Shown here: positions 8,654-15,775 of the stretch, one piece after another
How the letters are laid out: each line of letters begins with the position of its first letter
How positions within the stretch are numbered: the first letter of the stretch is position 1
NCBI RefSeq assembly: GCF_004339805.1
Contig: NZ_SLUI01000001.1
Coordinates: 124,001-188,000 of the forward strand
Direction: 5' to 3'
Source of the DNA: Anaerospora hongkongensis
GTDB lineage: Bacteria; Bacillota; Negativicutes; Sporomusales; DSM-15969
Length of the DNA stretch: 64,000 nucleotides
Notes under the pieces: generated by a model
Seen by the model: the letters and a program-made list of their open reading frames with translations, nothing else
Database searches by the model: none
What the model was told of the DNA's origin: nothing
Program-made: the position numbers and the translations under genes

Positions 8654-8706
8654 TGGTCGGAGCGACATGAGTTGAACATGCGGCCTCTACCACCCCAAGG
8701 TAGCGC
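8654..8706 (-). other. 3' half of tRNA-Pro(GGG): prophage attachment core (attL side)
   Basis: Read on the minus strand, this holds an anticodon arm (5-bp stem with loop TTGGGGT, anticodon GGG), a five-base variable region, a T arm with loop TTCAACT, the 3' acceptor strand CGCTCCG, discriminator A and an encoded CCA. The sequence upstream does not form a D arm or 5' acceptor strand, so only the 3' half is present. This is the remnant expected where a phage has integrated within a tRNA gene. The core is at least part of these 53 bp. The exact core needs the other junction, which lies outside the window. Confidence 0.85.
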
Positions 8707-8809
8707 GGCAGTTTCATTATCGTAAACTAAAACACTCGTTCACCCTTGATTTACCTAGACGCATGCCGATTATTATGTCAATTTCTCTTTTGCGTTTTGT
8801 GCCATGTTG

Positions 8810-8949
8810 TATCGGGTTATATCGGGTAGGTTGCAGTGATAATTGCAGTACGTTTTTTTGCTGCAAAAAGGTTAATTAGTGAGTACTTAAATCTATAAAA
8901 CTAATAAAACTCGTAGTGCTTAAAACTGCTTTTTGCAAGATTACTGCAA
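8810..8949. repeat. Cluster of short repeats next to attL (candidate integrase arm sites)
   Basis: The gene-free stretch 8707-9014 holds several short repeats. TATCGGGT occurs at 8810-8817 and 8820-8827, ten bases apart. TTGCAGT occurs at 8831-8837 and 8843-8849 and inverted at 8943-8949. TGCAAAAAG is at 8862-8870 and inverted at 8929-8937. Repeats beside an attachment core fit integrase or excisionase arm-type sites, but this is inference. No supported gene lies in this gap. Confidence 0.5.
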
Positions 8950-9014
8950 TCTAACCATTTTTCTTGTAGCACCATGCCACTTATTTAAAATATAGCATAC
9001 TACCAGGCATACTA

Positions 9015-9203
9015 CTACTCCAAAAGATAAGATAATATTTTCATAATCCCATCTACTACTATAACAAGCACCAACACCCGTATTAAACTTCTCTCATACC
9101 ATTGACTCATAAACGATAACACATATACTACTAAACTAATCATAAACAAAGTATACAAATCAGTAGTCGCAGTCTTCATGATAGTTTTAGCTGCAGTTAT
9201 CAT
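9015..9203 (-). CDS. Small membrane protein
   Basis: 62 residues with two hydrophobic segments (about 16-33 and 40-58) and little else. Its start overlaps the stop of the preceding membrane-protein gene by one base, so it is translationally coupled. It is the last gene of the FtsK/ParM operon. No family was recognised; a membrane partner for the FtsK-like ATPase is a guess. Confidence 0.6.
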   Translation of the reverse strand: MITAAKTIMKTATTDLYTLFMISLVVYVLSFMSQWYERSLIRVLVLVIVVDGIMKILSYLLE

Positions 9204-9496
9204 TAGAATCCCATCCTTGTAAAAGTTCCATCAACTAATTTCCAAACAGTATCTAACACCAAGCCTACCGCAACACATTTAAGAACCAGATCTATTCCAC
9301 CGGACATTGTTTCGTGACCAAAATTATTACAAAGGGTAGTAAGTATCCATCTTGATATTGATAACCCAATCAAAATAATTACTGCAAATCCGGGTGTATT
9401 ATATCCGATAGCAGATTGAATTACTGCAGTAAGTCCAGCAAAGCATACCGATAAATGCAGACTTGAAATTACCAAACAAATTATTAACGTCCGCAT
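9203..9496 (-). CDS. Membrane protein with signal-like N terminus
   Basis: 97 residues. It starts with a signal-like helix (residues 3-22) and has two further hydrophobic segments (about 37-55 and 73-88). The start lies inside the end of the upstream replication-relaxation-like gene and the stop touches the next start. Small multi-pass proteins like this often accompany FtsK/TcpA-type ATPases in conjugative modules, but the sequence itself gives no function. Confidence 0.6.
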   Translation of the reverse strand: MRTLIICLVISSLHLSVCFAGLTAVIQSAIGYNTPGFAVIILIGLSISRWILTTLCNNFGHETMSGGIDLVLKCVAVGLVLDTVWKLVDGTFTRMGF

Positions 9497-9942
9497 AATA
9501 AAACCTCCCTCACTTCACAAACTTTTTTATCATCCAAATAGAAAACACTGCCTCCAAAGTCAATTTTTTTCTTACCCACTTCAATTCTGGTGTATCGCTT
9601 ATTTCGGTTCAGCTGATTCTCGTATGTCAAGATCAATGTATTGTAATCAAAACTTATTGGCGTATCACCATATGCACACTTTTTCTCTAAGTACAAGCGT
9701 ACCCAGTTAATTTTGACTTTGTTTTCATCAACATCATTAATGTAGTATACATTAGGCTGATCAATCTCCAACCTTACACGCTTTACCTTTTTTCGCTTAT
9801 AAAGCTCAAGCATGCGTTTTCTGGCCATTCGCTGAGAAGGGAAAAACATTAGGGCCAATTGAAAGGTGTCCAAGCAATGATATTTCTCCAACGCCTCTAG
9901 AATTTCTCGATCGCGCTTTTTTGCATATTTGAAATTATTCAT
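9484..9942 (-). CDS. Replication-relaxation-like winged-helix protein
   Basis: 152 residues. The N-terminal 60 residues look like a winged helix (KKRDREILEALEKYHCLDTFQLALMFFP followed by a basic wing region). The C-terminal half is beta-rich and ends near YLDDKKVCEVREVL. This is the pattern of the replication-relaxation family found on mobile elements next to FtsK-like genes. Its ATG overlaps the FtsK-like stop codon (ATGA), which supports functional coupling. A role in nicking or transferring DNA is not shown by any catalytic motif. Confidence 0.6.
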   Translation of the reverse strand: MNNFKYAKKRDREILEALEKYHCLDTFQLALMFFPSQRMARKRMLELYKRKKVKRVRLEIDQPNVYYINDVDENKVKINWVRLYLEKKCAYGDTPISFDYNTLILTYENQLNRNKRYTRIEVGKKKIDFGGSVFYLDDKKVCEVREVLLCGR

Positions 9943-11000
9943 GTCATAGCCCTCCGGTCAAAGAGCGGAGCCTGTATTTCTATTAAAGCATCATCAGTAG
10001 TTCTCCATAATGCACGTCCTGGTATCTTCTTCATTGTCACATACTGATCTAAGATCATGTTTGTATCAATTTTACTTGAACAGCTGAATGCCAATCGACC
10101 TATCAAGTTACTTTTCAAGTCTCCGAACTTTGATTCTTTCCCCAGAAACGAACTGCTAGGACGTTGACTTGCTAAAATAAGATGTATGCCGGTTGCAGCT
10201 GCTAATCTCAGCAAGGCGTCGATATGAGCTATGGCTTTTTTTGACTTAACTTCTCCGAGCTCATCTATGATAACAACAATCCTTTTTATCTCGCCATAAT
10301 ATTTGCGATACTCCTTAAAGTTCTCACATTCAACGTCGTAAAACAAATCCATTCTACGCCGCATTTCTAATTCAACTGCTTCTAGTGCACCTTCGATCTC
10401 TTCCACTGTGGTAAATAGCTTAATTCTATTTTTCAGATAGCTAAACTCACATCTTTTACAATCGCCAACTATAATTTCCGGCTGCAATGGATTGTTAAGC
10501 AGTGTATAAATCCAACCACTTAGTGTATTACTTTTTCCGGTTCTAGTCGGACCACCGACTAATACATGGTAGGTATTATCAAGTGAAAAGGTTTGAAGTT
10601 CTCCATGTACGTCATAGCCTATAGGCAGTTTAATCTCATAATCATTTATTCCGATGTCTTCAAGATTAAACTTGTAATGCTTACCTATTGGCTTTTCAAT
10701 TACTCGCATTATCAATGCTTTTCCCTTTGAAAAGAAAACACATTCACAGCCGGTTATAGATTCAAAATGACCACTACATTTTATAATATCTGAATGTGAA
10801 TCGCCGGGAGCAACGTATATTTTGAACTCCCACCCCCAGGACTTTCGTTCTTGATATATTTTGGGCCTAATATCAGTCTCTTCCCACAAAGCATTAATCG
10901 TATGTCGCACGCTGCACGGGATCTCATATCCAATTTTTTTATAAAACCAGTTTTCTAATTTCCTGCAGACTGGCTTTAACAAATAATTATATTGGCTCAT
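9939..11000 (-). CDS. FtsK/SpoIIIE-type DNA translocase ATPase
   Basis: A 353-residue single-domain FtsK-HerA ATPase. The Walker A motif GGPTRTGKS is at about 149-157, Walker B is VVIIDELGE at about 243-252, and a further motif, ILASQRPS, lies near 280. There is no N-terminal membrane domain and no gamma domain, so it resembles coupling or transfer ATPases of Gram-positive mobile elements rather than chromosomal FtsK. The start is placed at 11000, where AGAGG lies eight bases upstream and the ATG overlaps the preceding stop (ATGA). A longer frame begins at 11018. Confidence 0.85.
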   Translation of the reverse strand: MSQYNYLLKPVCRKLENWFYKKIGYEIPCSVRHTINALWEETDIRPKIYQERKSWGWEFKIYVAPGDSHSDIIKCSGHFESITGCECVFFSKGKALIMRVIEKPIGKHYKFNLEDIGINDYEIKLPIGYDVHGELQTFSLDNTYHVLVGGPTRTGKSNTLSGWIYTLLNNPLQPEIIVGDCKRCEFSYLKNRIKLFTTVEEIEGALEAVELEMRRRMDLFYDVECENFKEYRKYYGEIKRIVVIIDELGEVKSKKAIAHIDALLRLAAATGIHLILASQRPSSSFLGKESKFGDLKSNLIGRLAFSCSSKIDTNMILDQYVTMKKIPGRALWRTTDDALIEIQAPLFDRRAMT

Positions 11001-11440
11001 AATTTTAACCTCTGCCACATTTTACTAACTATTGCCTTTCCTCCATCTACTACCTTTGAGATAATAGTTGTCTGTTGGCCTGGGACATCTGTGATGCTTT
11101 TAGAATTGGAACTTTGTTCCTTATCAGAATTAGAATTACGCTGACCGATCTCTTGCTCTTTTTCAACATAGGTTTTCTCTACCGTTGTCTTTTGATAAAA
11201 AGGAACTTGAAATACATTTCCATCAAGCAAAACACCCTTAAAGCCCTCTCGAATTGTAATTATTTTAGTTGTTTGATTACTAGTTTTATCGTTTGCTGTA
11301 GTTGAGCTATCATTGGATTTATCTACGATATTGCTGCTGTTATCCTTTTGGATTTTAGCCACATCATAAACAGGTGTAAGAGCAATTATGGCAGCTGCTA
11401 TTACCGGTACTACTTTAAAAGTAATTGGTAGTTCAAGCAC
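10997..11440 (-). CDS. Membrane-anchored or secreted protein, function unknown
   Basis: 147 residues. A hydrophobic N-terminal helix (about 8-22) precedes an Asn/Ser/Thr-rich low-complexity stretch (about 33-60), a short conserved-looking core (GFKGVLLDGNVFQVPFY, 65-81), a second linker and a basic C terminus. It looks like an extracytoplasmic or periplasm-facing component. It lies between the zinc-ribbon gene and the FtsK-like gene of the operon and overlaps the latter's start. Confidence 0.6.
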   Translation of the reverse strand: MLELPITFKVVPVIAAAIIALTPVYDVAKIQKDNSSNIVDKSNDSSTTANDKTSNQTTKIITIREGFKGVLLDGNVFQVPFYQKTTVEKTYVEKEQEIGQRNSNSDKEQSSNSKSITDVPGQQTTIISKVVDGGKAIVSKMWQRLKL

Positions 11441-11473
11441 ATTGAACCCTCCCTTGCGATCATAATGGGAATC

Positions 11474-11653
11474 TCAATCATTATCCCACTTCCAGTCATC
11501 TGAGCACGAAGGGCAGCTTAGTGATTCCTCTTTTTGTTGCCATCCACCGCTCAAAGCGTTTTGCTCATATAGCCCAGGAACCAGTTGATTCTTTTCATTA
11601 ATAGACCAACACTCACCACACTGGGGATTAAGACATTTAAACAGCCCGATCAT
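11474..11653 (-). CDS. Small zinc-ribbon-like protein
   Basis: A 59-residue protein with cysteines at 7, 12, 15, 47 and 50 (CLNPQCGEC and CPSC), a spacing that suggests a zinc ribbon. AAGGAGAG lies nine bases before the ATG at 11653. It sits between the ParR-like gene and the membrane-anchored protein gene in the same operon. No family could be named. Confidence 0.6.
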   Translation of the reverse strand: MIGLFKCLNPQCGECWSINEKNQLVPGLYEQNALSGGWQQKEESLSCPSCSDDWKWDND

Positions 11654-11668
11654 TTACTCTCACTCTCC

Positions 11669-11929
11669 TTACGCAAATAAAACACTCATAGCTTGCTTCG
11701 CCTGTTGTTGAGCGTCTTCACGTATGGCAACAGGCGAGGTATTTGAACCATTTGGTAAGTGAGCCGTTAAATATCTAAGAACAATTTCCTCTATGGTTTC
11801 TTCTTGATATTTACTGGCCATCTTTAGATCCAGTAAATTACGAACATACTCACTCCCTCCATTTAAATCAAAGAAATCCTTCTGTTCCTGCGTACATTTA
11901 AACCCGATGAACGCATTTAATTTCGTCAT
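11669..11929 (-). CDS. ParR-like DNA-binding adaptor (ribbon-helix-helix candidate)
   Basis: 86 residues starting MTKLNAFIGFKCTQEQKDFF. A short beta strand followed by two helices (residues 3-35) suits a ribbon-helix-helix domain. The C-terminal tail is polar and could contact filaments. A longer frame opens at 12067, but the extra part lies inside parM. I prefer the ATG at 11929, which overlaps the actin gene by 32 bp. Position directly downstream of a ParM-like gene is the classic place for the centromere-binding adaptor. The call rests on context and size more than on sequence identity. Confidence 0.55.
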   Translation of the reverse strand: MTKLNAFIGFKCTQEQKDFFDLNGGSEYVRNLLDLKMASKYQEETIEEIVLRYLTAHLPNGSNTSPVAIREDAQQQAKQAMSVLFA

Positions 11930-12848
11930 TTCTCGCCACCGCCAATTTATAGCAACCCCATGCGTTTGCCGTAATCGGCCGAGGATGCAATATAGCATTA
12001 GACCATATAGCCTTGAAATGAGGAAATAGAGGAATAGCTCCACCGCCACATATAACAACAGCATCAAATCTTGGTTGAGACTTCCAGGGGCCGATCATAA
12101 TTTGTTGGACAATTGCATTGGCGAGGTTTTTATAATACGGTGCCGGATTTATTAAATCCAAATTATCTTCTACTTGATGAATAAGGATGTCTTTCTGTAA
12201 TTTAATTTCTTTTTGCATGTCATTGTAGGCAGCCCACATACCAAGCGGCGCAAGTGTATCAGATAGCTCATCCTGATAAGTCATTTGGTACATGGCCGTA
12301 ACATTAGTTGTTCGACTTCCGATATCAATCACACCAATGTTCTTGAACGAATAGCCATCTATGACCCGGCCTTTATTATCTAAAAACAAATCCCACGCCG
12401 CGCAGCCAGCTTCCGGAGCAACAGTCACGTCTACCACTTCTAAGTTGACTACTTTAAAAGGGAACTTTATCCGGTATACACCTTCTAAGTTTCGTGCAAA
12501 CGTTTTTCTTTGCACGCGATAGTCGGATATGGGCAGGCAAGTGACCGGTGAGCAACTAAGATATTGACGATCAGATAAATATGCAGCCATGGTTAACAAC
12601 ACAGTCTTCGTTACATCATCTGTCGATTTTTTCTTTTCGTAACCTATAAGCGTATCAGAATACTTTTTCGCTAAATTGCCGACAAAGGACCATGAATCAT
12701 TAATGGTTACGTCTAAATCATCGAGATGCTCTTTGCCATTAACCAATGTTCTTTCACGTCCGGGAGCAACAAACGCTGGAATAGTAATTTCCCTGCCATT
12801 CGCAACGGCCTTACCATAGTGATTACCCCCATTAAGTCCGGCCAACAC
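11898..12848 (-). CDS. ParM/StbA-like actin homologue
   Basis: 316 residues of the bacterial actin superfamily. The phosphate-2 motif VIDIGSRTTNVT lies near 172-183 and the adenosine motif VVICGGGAIPLFP near 272-284. The N-terminal phosphate-1 motif reads AGLNGGNHYGKA, with Asn where Asp is usual, so nucleotide handling may be atypical. The start is GTG at 12848, six bases after GGAGGTGG. Family members form dynamic filaments that push plasmid or phage DNA through the cell. The gene follows an XRE regulator and precedes a ParR-like gene, a complete segregation-type arrangement. Confidence 0.82.
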   Translation of the reverse strand: MLAGLNGGNHYGKAVANGREITIPAFVAPGRERTLVNGKEHLDDLDVTINDSWSFVGNLAKKYSDTLIGYEKKKSTDDVTKTVLLTMAAYLSDRQYLSCSPVTCLPISDYRVQRKTFARNLEGVYRIKFPFKVVNLEVVDVTVAPEAGCAAWDLFLDNKGRVIDGYSFKNIGVIDIGSRTTNVTAMYQMTYQDELSDTLAPLGMWAAYNDMQKEIKLQKDILIHQVEDNLDLINPAPYYKNLANAIVQQIMIGPWKSQPRFDAVVICGGGAIPLFPHFKAIWSNAILHPRPITANAWGCYKLAVARNDEIKCVHRV

Positions 12849-12850
12849 TA

Positions 12851-12891
12851 TAAACCACCTCCATTAAATATTTGGTTTAACCGATGGTTTA
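12851..12891. promoter_or_regulatory. TGGTTTA iterons upstream of the actin gene (candidate centromere/operator)
   Basis: TGGTTTA occurs at 12873-12879 and 12885-12891 (12-bp period) and inverted at 12851-12857, just upstream of the actin start. Short iterons in this place typically bind the ParR adaptor and repress the operon. This is inferred from position. Confidence 0.45.
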
Positions 12892-12956
12892 ATATATGTA
12901 TCATTAGCAATAAAGTTGCATATTCTAGCTATTAAATGGGCAAAAAAAATAATACC

Positions 12957-13190
12957 CTATTCCTTAGGGTATATAAGGAGGTCTTGCATATTGGCATTTG
13001 GAAAGAATTTTACTAAGAATAACCACATAGTTAGCAATTGGTTACCGTTAGGAATATGACCGGTATTCTCCCACTTACAGTACATGGTATATTCTACCTG
13101 GTAAAACTTCGCCATTTCCTTTTGTGTAACTTCTTTTCCCGTTTGGGCAGCTAATTGCAGCCGCCAATAGCGAAAATTATTTTTTATCAT
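12957..13190 (-). CDS. XRE-family helix-turn-helix regulator
   Basis: 77 residues with a Cro/C1-type helix-turn-helix: RLQLAAQTGKEVTQKEMAKFYQ then EYTMYCKWENTG (about 10-45), including the usual 'W-E' turn after the recognition helix. It is the first gene of the minus-strand operon leading to the actin homologue and probably regulates it. The C-terminal 25 residues are hydrophobic and may dimerise. Confidence 0.75.
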   Translation of the reverse strand: MIKNNFRYWRLQLAAQTGKEVTQKEMAKFYQVEYTMYCKWENTGHIPNGNQLLTMWLFLVKFFPNANMQDLLIYPKE

Positions 13191-13276
13191 TCTTTCACCT
13201 ACCAGACAGCAGGAATACTTTGGTTATTTATGGTATTTCTACAAATTAGTTAATTTACCTTTAGGGAGGCTATTTA

Positions 13277-14002
13277 ATGAGAAAAAAGATTCTAGTTCCA
13301 ATTATCACGTTAATCCTATCATTAATGCTCAATTCGGTGGTATTTGCTAAAGCGAATCACTGGAAAGACAACTCTTTTGATTTCTCCAGCATACAAAAAA
13401 TAGTTATCATGACATATTCATTCGACCAAGATATCCTTGATCCATTCGCCAGTCAAAAAACATCTGAGTATATTGCTGCAGAAATTGCGAAGCAAGATGT
13501 CCAGTTTTTAACGCTCGATCAAGTTATTAAGCAAATAGGCCAGGATCTTAACATTGATATGGCAGCAATCAAAAAACAAAATCCAAATCAGTTTTTCGAT
13601 ATTATAGCCACCAATATATCAAAATACGCAGATGCAGGTATTAAAATCAATGTATATCAAATGGGCTGGGTTAAACAATATATTCCCCCCAGTTCATTTA
13701 ATTATACCAGCTACAACACTTCGTATATAAATGGGTATAATAGTAAGGGAACTAACTTTTCTGCTTTTGTCCAAACCCCACAAACAAATCAAGTAACTAT
13801 ACCAGGTGGATTTGAAGATTTTGCAACTGCATCAATGGCAATATCAGTTTACGATTTGAAGGATATTAAATTAATTTGGGGATATTCCGATTATAAAAGT
13901 GATCAATCTCGCGCATTTAAAAAAGCAAGTCCAGAACAATCAATGAAAAAGCTTACTGAAGATGCTTTTAAAACGCTCCCCGTAAAGAAAATAAAAAAAT
14001 AA
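13277..14002 (+). CDS. Secreted protein (prophage moron candidate)
   Basis: 241 residues with a clear signal peptide (MRKKILVPIITLILSLMLN, cleavage near VVFA/KA) and no lipobox. The core contains IQKIVIMTYSFD, a long middle helix region, and SISVYDLKD-like strands near 195. The overall pattern recalls DUF4136-like envelope proteins, but the match is weak. It is on the plus strand, opposite its neighbours, has its own AGGGAGG site and is closed by a hairpin, so it is transcribed independently. That arrangement suits a lysogenic-conversion gene expressed from the prophage. Confidence 0.75.
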   Translation: MRKKILVPIITLILSLMLNSVVFAKANHWKDNSFDFSSIQKIVIMTYSFDQDILDPFASQKTSEYIAAEIAKQDVQFLTLDQVIKQIGQDLNIDMAAIKKQNPNQFFDIIATNISKYADAGIKINVYQMGWVKQYIPPSSFNYTSYNTSYINGYNSKGTNFSAFVQTPQTNQVTIPGGFEDFATASMAISVYDLKDIKLIWGYSDYKSDQSRAFKKASPEQSMKKLTEDAFKTLPVKKIKK

Positions 14003-14028
14003 GCCGTCCACCTAAAAAGGTAGACGGC
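14003..14028. terminator. Bidirectional terminator between convergent genes
   Basis: An 11-bp stem with one mismatch (14003-14013 with 14018-14028) and an AAAA loop. It follows the secreted-protein stop directly and also lies after the minus-strand gene ending at 14039. Confidence 0.75.
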
Positions 14029-14038
14029 CGCTTCACAT

Positions 14039-14620
14039 TTATCTTTTCATAATTGGAAACTGCAGCCCACCTGCAGCTGTTTTCTGATCACCATACACCC
14101 AAAAAGATACGTTTTTATATAATGGACCATTTACCTGAGCAGCCGGCCCATTGATTCCCCAGCCTACTCCCAAATTAACCGCAGGCTTGGGCGTAGTAAG
14201 ATTGATATGCATTTCCGTTTGTTCGGTAACAACAAATTTACCGTTCTCAAATTTGCTGTCTTCTTTAACATTGGCTGGAACTTCAAATTCTTTGCCGTTT
14301 ACTTTGACATAGATTATTCCCTGCCGCTTATCAAACTGGACATCCGTTTTTTCGGTAATACCGGTAGCGGCATTCGTTTCTTTCGGCACGTATACGAGTT
14401 CTTTTGTATGGACAGTTTCTCCCTGTACATATACTACTTGTGTTTCACCTGGCTTTGCTGCTTCTCCATTTGTATTTACATTTATAACCGGAGTGGTGTT
14501 TTGACTCCTGCTATGTTGCTTCCATTCTTGATATTCGCTATAAATAAAGCATCCCAGTACTACAACTAATATACTGCATATAATAAGTTTCCAATTGTCC
14601 TTTATGAACTGCTTAATCAT
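14039..14620 (-). CDS. Membrane-anchored protein of the lysis region, function unknown
   Basis: 193 residues. There is an N-terminal transmembrane helix (about 11-27), a coiled or linker part, then a beta-rich domain ending in NLGVGWGINGP and WVYGDQKTAAGGLQFP. It is the last gene of the endolysin/holin cassette. In hosts with two membranes this is where spanins sit, and a single anchor with an extracytoplasmic domain would fit. No spanin signature is visible, so that role is only a possibility. Confidence 0.6.
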   Translation of the reverse strand: MIKQFIKDNWKLIICSILVVVLGCFIYSEYQEWKQHSRSQNTTPVINVNTNGEAAKPGETQVVYVQGETVHTKELVYVPKETNAATGITEKTDVQFDKRQGIIYVKVNGKEFEVPANVKEDSKFENGKFVVTEQTEMHINLTTPKPAVNLGVGWGINGPAAQVNGPLYKNVSFWVYGDQKTAAGGLQFPIMKR

Positions 14621-14960
14621 TAATTAACCCCCTTATATCATTTTTATACCTGGCATTCAATTCATCACGTTTAGCATCATTGAAGTTCTCCATATTGGAA
14701 AGATAGCCTGTTATGCGACGCACTCGGCAAATTGGCGATTTTTCAACAGTTTTGACTATAATTTCTTCATCTTCCAAACTGAGTTCAACCCGGGCAATTT
14801 GCTTGCCTGCTGACAGCCAGAGAAGCCTCTCTTCTGCGATAATACTCTCAATCTCTTGTCGTGTTATCTGCGGGTCCGCGGTTACCGGTATACCGGTTAT
14901 TAGCATGTCCATCTTATAAACCGCGTTGCCTATACCAATTTGCTTTTCCGCGAAGAACAT
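14613..14960 (-). CDS. Small protein with an anaerobic ribonucleotide reductase (NrdD) C-terminal-like segment
   Basis: 115 residues. The C-terminal part (about 77-110) contains CRVRRITGYLS, NFNDAKRDELNARY and related spacing, resembling the end of class III ribonucleotide reductases, where a GYL...N-x-GK..E pattern closes the protein near the zinc/glycyl-radical region. No catalytic ten-stranded barrel is present, so it is not a reductase. The start has AGAAGG five bases upstream and overlaps the endolysin gene by 47 bp. The function within the lysis cassette is unknown. Confidence 0.55.
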   Translation of the reverse strand: MFFAEKQIGIGNAVYKMDMLITGIPVTADPQITRQEIESIIAEERLLWLSAGKQIARVELSLEDEEIIVKTVEKSPICRVRRITGYLSNMENFNDAKRDELNARYKNDIRGLIND

Positions 14961-15498
14961 TGCCGCCTTCTCCCGGTTCTACACCAGGGAAAAACCATAA
15001 ATCCCAACGTTCGCAACTATGACCAGGCCCATACATGCCGTTAGGATGACCATTATACTCGTATCCCGGATTAATTCCATCAGCATTATTAGCTGCTTCA
15101 GCATGTGTCATAACTCGACCTACATCGATCGTCAAATCTAAGACTCCCGCCAACACCGCTATTACTTGCGCCATAACTTCTAATTGAGTTTCAGTTGGCG
15201 GTTCAGATCCAAAATCATTAGTTGTGGCTCCGGCACAACATGCAAGCGATATCCCAATTGCACCGGTATTGCGTTTATAGGTATGTGACAATATTTGTGA
15301 TAGATCGTTACCATTGACATAGATACTCCCATCATGATCAATGTGAATGTGATAAGAAGGAGAAAACTGGCCATAATGGCCAGCACTCCAATGTAAGTAT
15401 AATTTAACGTCTCTCCCACAACTTTTAGCAGCTAACCAGAGTTTATTTTTGCTCTGCAGTGCAATTTGCCTGAGCTCCGCTAATGTTATTTTCCGCAA
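14914..15498 (-). CDS. Endolysin: N-acetylmuramoyl-L-alanine amidase (Amidase_2/PGRP type)
   Basis: 194 residues. This is a zinc amidase that lyses the host wall at the end of infection. His36 (LHWSAG) and His132 (MTHAEA) are probable zinc ligands, with Asp166 in ERWDLW at the position of the third. The middle has YHIHIDHDGSIYV and TGAIGISLACCAG, as in phage amidases of this fold. There is no signal peptide, so it depends on a holin. Holin-like genes lie directly upstream, the nearer one overlapping by 56 bp. Confidence 0.9.
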   Translation of the reverse strand: MRKITLAELRQIALQSKNKLWLAAKSCGRDVKLYLHWSAGHYGQFSPSYHIHIDHDGSIYVNGNDLSQILSHTYKRNTGAIGISLACCAGATTNDFGSEPPTETQLEVMAQVIAVLAGVLDLTIDVGRVMTHAEAANNADGINPGYEYNGHPNGMYGPGHSCERWDLWFFPGVEPGEGGNVLRGKANWYRQRGL

Positions 15499-15775
15499 TT
15501 TCTTTCCCTCCTTTTACTTGCCGCCAGGTGTCTAAGCCGCGTTTAACCGTGTTACTTGCTAATTGCAGTCCCAGCGCAGTTAAAACCTTATCCAGCATGT
15601 CCGTGAGGTTTATGGCCGTATCTGGATACAAGAGCATTCGATAAACAATTACCAACACCGTAACAGCTAACATAGCAATAATAACGCGATTTAAAGATAC
15701 GTCTTTAGCATCGTAGCTCTCACATAATACTAATGGTAGGTTAGATACAACCTGCCGTACATTCTGCCAGAACAT
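15443..15775 (-). CDS. Holin-like membrane protein
   Basis: 110 residues. One strong hydrophobic helix (about 30-48) is followed by a second amphipathic helix (LDKVLTALGLQLASN) and a charged, polar C terminus. Size, location directly before the endolysin and charge distribution suit a phage holin, but no family signature is certain. It overlaps the endolysin start and touches the XhlA-like stop. Confidence 0.6.
   Translation of the reverse strand: MFWQNVRQVVSNLPLVLCESYDAKDVSLNRVIIAMLAVTVLVIVYRMLLYPDTAINLTDMLDKVLTALGLQLASNTVKRGLDTWRQVKGGKEIAENNISGAQANCTAEQK

Noticed and set aside
8467-8679. A 70-codon minus-strand ORF across the tRNA fragment
   Set aside because: It overlaps two terminators and the tRNA-Pro remnant and has no ribosome site; the tRNA explanation is stronger.
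8945-9040. A possible 35-residue membrane peptide downstream of the gene at 9015
   Set aside because: The frame reads well as a transmembrane segment but has no ATG, GTG or TTG start with a ribosome site; likely chance or out-of-frame reading of a hydrophobic gene.
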